Of a stretch of DNA of 64,000 nt, positions 60,960-64,000 are shown in pieces. Origin of the DNA: JAZKHE01 sp040385525 (GTDB lineage: Bacteria; Bacteroidota; Bacteroidia; UBA4408); assembly GCA_040385525.1 (NCBI GenBank), contig JAZKHE010000002.1, positions 806,001 through 870,000 on the forward strand, written 5' to 3'. Made by a program: the position numbers and the translations under genes. The notes under the pieces were generated by a model. It searched no databases. It was not told where the DNA came from and saw only the letters and a program-made list of their open reading frames with translations. Each line of letters begins with the position of its first letter. The stretch's first letter is position 1.

Positions 60960-62099
60960 ATGAATTTCGGTCTTAGCGAAAACCAAAAAATGATTGCCGA
61001 TACTATCAAAAAGTTTGGCGAAACTAACATTAAACCTCACATGATGGAGTGGGACGAAACACAACGTTTCCCTATTGAAGTGATGAAACAATTAGGTGAA
61101 TTAGGCTTAATGGGTGTTTTAGTTCCTACTGAATATGGCGGTTCTGGCTTGTCTTATACTGAATACGTAACTGCTATTGTTGAACTTTCTAAAATAGATA
61201 GTTCAATTGGTTTATCGATGGCTGCGCACAATTCATTGTGTACAGGTCATATTTTAGCTTTCGGAAACGAAGAACAAAAAAAGAAATATTTGCCAAAATT
61301 AGCTACTGCAGAATGGATTGGTGCTTGGGGATTAACCGAAGCTAACACTGGTTCTGATGCTTTGCGCATGAAAGTTACTGCTAAAGAAGATGGTGAATAT
61401 TATGTGTTAAATGGAGCTAAAAACTGGATTACTCATGGCATTTCTGGCGATGTGGCTGTTGTTTTAGCGCGTACCGGCGAGTTGTTAGATTCTCATGGAA
61501 TTACGGCTTTTGTTGTAGAAAGAGGAACTCCAGGTTTTTCTGGCGGTAAAAAAGAAAATAAATTAGGAATGCGCTGTTCAGAAACTGCAGAAATGATTTT
61601 TGATAATTGTCGCGTACATAAATCTCAAATTTTAGGTAATGTTGGTGATGGTTTTGTTCAAGCCATGAAAGTACTTGATGGAGGTCGTATTTCAATAGCT
61701 TCATTATCAGTTGGTATTGCAAAAGGGGCTTACGAAGCTGCCTTAAAATATTCTAAAGAAAGAGAACAATTTGGTAAACCAATCTCTCAGTTTCAAGCTA
61801 TAGCTTTTAAATTAGCTGATATGGCTACTGAAATTGAAGCATCTGAATTATTAACTTTTAAAGCAGCCGATTTAAAAAATAAAGGTCAAAAAGTAACGGT
61901 GGCGGGTGCTTATGCTAAATATTATGCGTCTGAGGTATGTGTTAGAGCTGCTACAGAGGCAATTCAAATATTTGGTGGTTATGGCTATACAAAAGATTTC
62001 CCAGTAGAAAAATTCTACCGCGATTCTAAGTTGTGTACAATAGGAGAAGGTACTTCTGAAATCCAAAAATTGGTTATTTCCAGAGAGTTATTAAAGTAA
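60960..62099 (+). CDS. Acyl-CoA dehydrogenase
   Basis: This FAD enzyme introduces the 2,3-double bond into acyl-CoA. The 379-residue protein shows the FAD/substrate block AWGLTEANTGSDA (about residues 121-133), KNWITHG, the arginine region FGKPISQFQAIAFKLADMA, and the C-terminal YRDSKLCTIGEGTSEIQ, in which the glutamate of EGTSEIQ is the catalytic base of the short/medium-chain class. A -7 box TATATTTG lies at 60932-60939 without an obvious -33 box. Confidence 0.95.
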   Translation: MNFGLSENQKMIADTIKKFGETNIKPHMMEWDETQRFPIEVMKQLGELGLMGVLVPTEYGGSGLSYTEYVTAIVELSKIDSSIGLSMAAHNSLCTGHILAFGNEEQKKKYLPKLATAEWIGAWGLTEANTGSDALRMKVTAKEDGEYYVLNGAKNWITHGISGDVAVVLARTGELLDSHGITAFVVERGTPGFSGGKKENKLGMRCSETAEMIFDNCRVHKSQILGNVGDGFVQAMKVLDGGRISIASLSVGIAKGAYEAALKYSKEREQFGKPISQFQAIAFKLADMATEIEASELLTFKAADLKNKGQKVTVAGAYAKYYASEVCVRAATEAIQIFGGYGYTKDFPVEKFYRDSKLCTIGEGTSEIQKLVISRELLK

Positions 62100-62121
62100 T
62101 TTGAGATAATTTTTCACAAAA

Positions 62122-62154
62122 TTTGTTTTTAAAAAGAAAAAAACGCTATATTTG
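62122..62154 (+). promoter_or_regulatory. rpsU promoter
   Basis: TTTG (62122-62125) and TATATTTG (62147-62154) with a 21-base spacer. The start is near 62161, which gives a leader of about 27 bases before the ATG at 62188. Confidence 0.7.
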
Positions 62155-62187
62155 CGACCCTTTATAACACAAAAATAATTTATAAAA

Positions 62188-62382
62188 ATGATTATAGTTC
62201 CAGTAAAAGACGGCGAATCAATTGAAAAATCGCTAAAAAAGTTTAAAAAGAAGATTGAAAAAACAGGTCTTATTAAAGAATTGCGCGAGCGTCAAAAATT
62301 TACTAAGCCTTCAGTAGTAAACAGAAAACAAAAAATTAAAGCTGTTTACATCCAAAAATTACGCAGAGAAGAAGAAGCTTAA
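62188..62382 (+). CDS. rpsU: 30S ribosomal protein S21
   Basis: The 64-residue basic protein begins MIIVPVKDGESIEKSLKKFK, the S21 signature, with the RERQKFTKPSVVNRKQK tail. S21 sits near the anti-Shine-Dalgarno end of 16S rRNA. It precedes xerC and hpf, an order common in Bacteroidota. A strong hairpin overlaps the gap to xerC. Confidence 0.96.
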   Translation: MIIVPVKDGESIEKSLKKFKKKIEKTGLIKELRERQKFTKPSVVNRKQKIKAVYIQKLRREEEA

Positions 62383-62406
62383 TATTTCTTTTCAATAATA
62401 CTTTCA

Positions 62407-62447
62407 AATAAGTTACTTTTGCTTTGGTAAGAGTAACTTATTTTTTT
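62407..62447 (+). terminator. Terminator after rpsU
   Basis: AATAAGTTACT (62407-62417) and AGTAACTTATT (62432-62442) form an 11-base stem with a 14-base loop, ending in a T-run at 62441-62447 that abuts the xerC start codon at 62448. Confidence 0.8.
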
Positions 62448-63332
62448 ATGTCAATTGATGGCTTTGTTTCCTATATAACTTTCGAAAAAAGGTTTTCGCA
62501 CCTTACCGTTCAAAGCTATCAACACGATTTATCGCAGTTTGCGCTCTATTGCCAAAGTCAATACCAAATAAATAACATTGCAGAAGCTAATCATTCCATA
62601 GTTCGTTCGTGGTTGGTTTCTTTAATGGAACTCGATAAAATAAAGGCGCGTAGCATAAACCGAAAAATTTCTACACTTAAATCATACTACAAATTTTTGC
62701 TAAAAGAAGGTGTAATTAAAACCTCGCCAATGGCAAAAGTTACTGCGCCTAAAACAGAAAAAAAATTACCTGTTTTTGTTGAGCAAAGCAAAATGAACGA
62801 ACTGTTTGATGAGACTTATTTTAAAACGGATTATGAAGGTGTTTTAAGCAAAGCAATAATAATGTTGTTTTATGCAACAGGCATGCGTAGAGCAGAATTA
62901 CTTAATTTAAAAGAAAGCAGTTTTAATTTTTACGAAGGCACCGTTAAGGTTTTAGGTAAACGTAATAAAGAACGTCTAATTCCTTTAACAGCAGAAGTTA
63001 TAGTGGTGCTAAAACAGTATAAAGAAAAAAAAGTTACTCAAAAATTTATAAGTGAGTACTTTTTTATAAATCCAAAAGCTAAACCAGTTAGCGAACAAAA
63101 TATTTATACAATTGTAAAAAAGTACCTAGGTAATTTAGGACAAACTGGTAAAAAAAGTCCACATATTTTAAGGCATACATTTGCAACCCACATGCTAAAT
63201 AATGGCAGCGATTTAAATGCAATAAAAGAAATGCTTGGTCACGCAAGTCTTGCAGCAACGCAAGTTTATACGCACAACTCTATCGAAAAATTAAAAGAAG
63301 CTTATAAAAAAGCACATCCACGAGGAGAATAA
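62448..63332 (+). CDS. xerC: Tyrosine recombinase XerC/XerD
   Basis: The 294-residue recombinase resolves chromosome dimers at dif. The N-terminal core-binding domain (SIDGFVSYITFEKRFSHLTVQSY) and the catalytic domain with ATGMRRAELLNLK (first arginine), HILRHTFATHML (His-x-x-Arg) and LGHASLAATQVYTH (final His and tyrosine) are complete. An upstream GTG/TTG-type frame to 62424 would overlap the rpsU terminator, so the ATG at 62448 is chosen. The housekeeping context (rpsU, hpf) argues against a mobile integrase. Confidence 0.94.
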   Translation: MSIDGFVSYITFEKRFSHLTVQSYQHDLSQFALYCQSQYQINNIAEANHSIVRSWLVSLMELDKIKARSINRKISTLKSYYKFLLKEGVIKTSPMAKVTAPKTEKKLPVFVEQSKMNELFDETYFKTDYEGVLSKAIIMLFYATGMRRAELLNLKESSFNFYEGTVKVLGKRNKERLIPLTAEVIVVLKQYKEKKVTQKFISEYFFINPKAKPVSEQNIYTIVKKYLGNLGQTGKKSPHILRHTFATHMLNNGSDLNAIKEMLGHASLAATQVYTHNSIEKLKEAYKKAHPRGE

Positions 63333-63356
63333 ATAATATTACAAATGTGCTTTTAA

Positions 63357-63422
63357 AGTTCCGTAGGAACGAACTATTTGCAGAATAACAAAAGATAAGA
63401 AGCAAGCTCCGTAGGAGCGACC
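63357..63422. repeat. AGTTCCGTAGGAACGAACTA repeat, copy 2
   Basis: Two small hairpins, GTTCCGTAGGAAC and GCTCCGTAGGAGC, about 45 bases apart, as in the copy at 60223-60290. The text between hairpins is diverged but of similar length and A-rich. It lies between xerC and hpf. Confidence 0.7.
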
Positions 63423-63600
63423 TAGCATTTTTAAAATAAGTTGTTGAGCAAAAAAATAAGCAACAAACGCTTAAACGATACAAGCCGAAATAAAGTTACA
63501 CAATACATTCTTTTCACAAAATTTAGTCTTTTTTATTTTGAATACCTCATTATAAAAACTAATTTTAGCCAACATAAATTTAAAATAGGAGGATATTTTA

Positions 63601-63893
63601 TGAAGGTTAACATTCAATCAATTCATTTCGATGCAGATGTAAAATTGATTAATTTTATTGAAGAAAAAGTAGCTAAACTAGCCCATTTTCATGAAGGTAT
63701 AACGGGTAATGAGGTTTTTTTAAGACTCGATAAATCGAGCGATGCCGAAAATAAAATTGTAGAAATTAAAATACACATACCTGGCAACGATTTATTTGCA
63801 AAAAAACAATGTAAATCCTTTGAAGAGGCAACAGACTTGGCGGTTGATGCTCTTAAAATCCAAGTAAAAAAACATAAAGAAAAAGTTAAATAA
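63601..63893 (+). CDS. hpf: Ribosome hibernation promoting factor (HPF/RaiA family)
   Basis: The 97-residue protein begins MKVNIQSIHFDADVKLINFIEEKVAKL and contains the paired strands expected of the short HPF/RaiA fold, ending in a lysine-rich tail. It binds 30S subunits and inactivates ribosomes in stationary phase. The start at 63601 is chosen because an AGGAGG-like ribosome-binding sequence (AGGAGGATATTTT) precedes it, unusual for this phylum. A frame open from 63441 lacks homology in its extra 53 residues. Confidence 0.92.
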
Positions 63894-63906
63894 GCCATAA
63901 AATAAA

Positions 63907-63935
63907 AAATCTTAAAAAAAGATTAAATTTTTTTT
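63907..63935 (+). terminator. Probable hpf terminator
   Basis: AATCTT and AAGATT form a short stem followed by AAATTTTTTTT, a rho-independent-like terminator 14 bases after the hpf stop codon. Confidence 0.6.
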
Positions 63936-63990
63936 GGAGTTAAATAAATGTTTTCTACATTTGCAGTCCCTTTTCGTAGGGACTTTTTTA
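63933..63990 (+). promoter_or_regulatory. Promoter at the right edge with an overlapping hairpin
   Basis: TTTG (63933-63936) and TACATTTG (63956-63963) are 19 bases apart, a near-ideal promoter. Directly after it AGTCCCT (63965-63971) and AGGGACT (63978-63984) form a hairpin followed by a T-run, a second terminator. The predicted start near 63970 falls within the hairpin's left arm, so transcripts from this promoter would largely escape it, whereas transcripts from hpf would be stopped. The gene beyond the edge is unknown; in Bacteroidota a tRNA-tuf cluster often follows hpf. Confidence 0.6.
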
Positions 63991-64000
63991 TTAGCTTTAA

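Noticed and set aside
62448..63332. Integrase of a mobile element
   Set aside because: The protein has XerC/XerD features and sits between rpsU and hpf, a conserved housekeeping position. No cargo genes or attachment repeats are seen.
63441..63600. Longer N-terminus for the hibernation factor
   Set aside because: The extra 53 residues have no family similarity, and an AGGAGG site precedes the ATG at 63601.

Overview
The window is AT-rich chromosomal DNA from a free-living, aerobic or facultatively aerobic member of the Bacteroidota. The evidence is the promoter type (TTTG, about 20 bases, TAnnTTTG), the near absence of Shine-Dalgarno sites, a type IX secretion C-terminal domain on a large M4 protease, a tmRNA tag reading GETNYALAA, and the housekeeping order rpsU-xerC-hpf. 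I cannot name the genus from sequence alone.

Layout. 1-4600: a small accessory area with a cut-off DUF3883 nuclease gene, a C5 cytosine methyltransferase that lacks its target-recognition end, a LexA/CI-type repressor with its own operators, a secreted DUF4431 protein and a Fic protein, the last two sharing a TGTTCA/TGAACA repeat. 4671-11415: a purine (urate) degradation cluster (DUF6986 enzyme, uraH, uraD, allantoicase, allB, and divergent puuD), bracketed by a dead and a live copy of one tetR gene. 11494-16043: the TetR regulator and paaEABCD (phenylacetyl-CoA epoxidase). 16048-21011: a small membrane protein, an MFS transporter, hemE, a bestrophin and a di-heme cytochrome c peroxidase. 21094-32207: a ten-gene leftward run holding most of the lower phenylacetate pathway (paaG, paaH, paaI, paaJ, paaZ, a crotonase, a PaaY-like protein) plus a fused branched-chain 2-oxoacid dehydrogenase E1 and an aminotransferase.

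32405-40113: molybdenum cofactor synthesis (moaA; tauE, moeA, moaD, moeB, an ORF6N gene, moaE, a moaC-mog fusion) and a SulP transporter. 40225-47839: a secreted protein with an internal duplication, the tmRNA gene, a saccharopine/alanine dehydrogenase-like enzyme, a HigBA toxin-antitoxin pair, a cysteine-rich exported peptide, a phosphatidylserine decarboxylase and trmD. 47964-58520: the M4 protease, a ClC channel, two amino-acid permeases, a helix-hairpin-helix protein and a LuxR-type regulator with a cysteine cluster. 58833-64000: a GAF histidine kinase, apt, an acyl-CoA dehydrogenase, rpsU, xerC, hpf, and a promoter for whatever lies past the right edge.

How it fits together: the two largest blocks give the cell two catabolic routes, urate to ureidoglycolate and phenylacetyl-CoA to acetyl-CoA and succinyl-CoA. 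The molybdenum cofactor genes could serve a xanthine dehydrogenase that would feed the urate pathway, but no such enzyme is in this window. Several families of short dispersed palindromes sit between genes. No CRISPR array, prophage or transposase was found.
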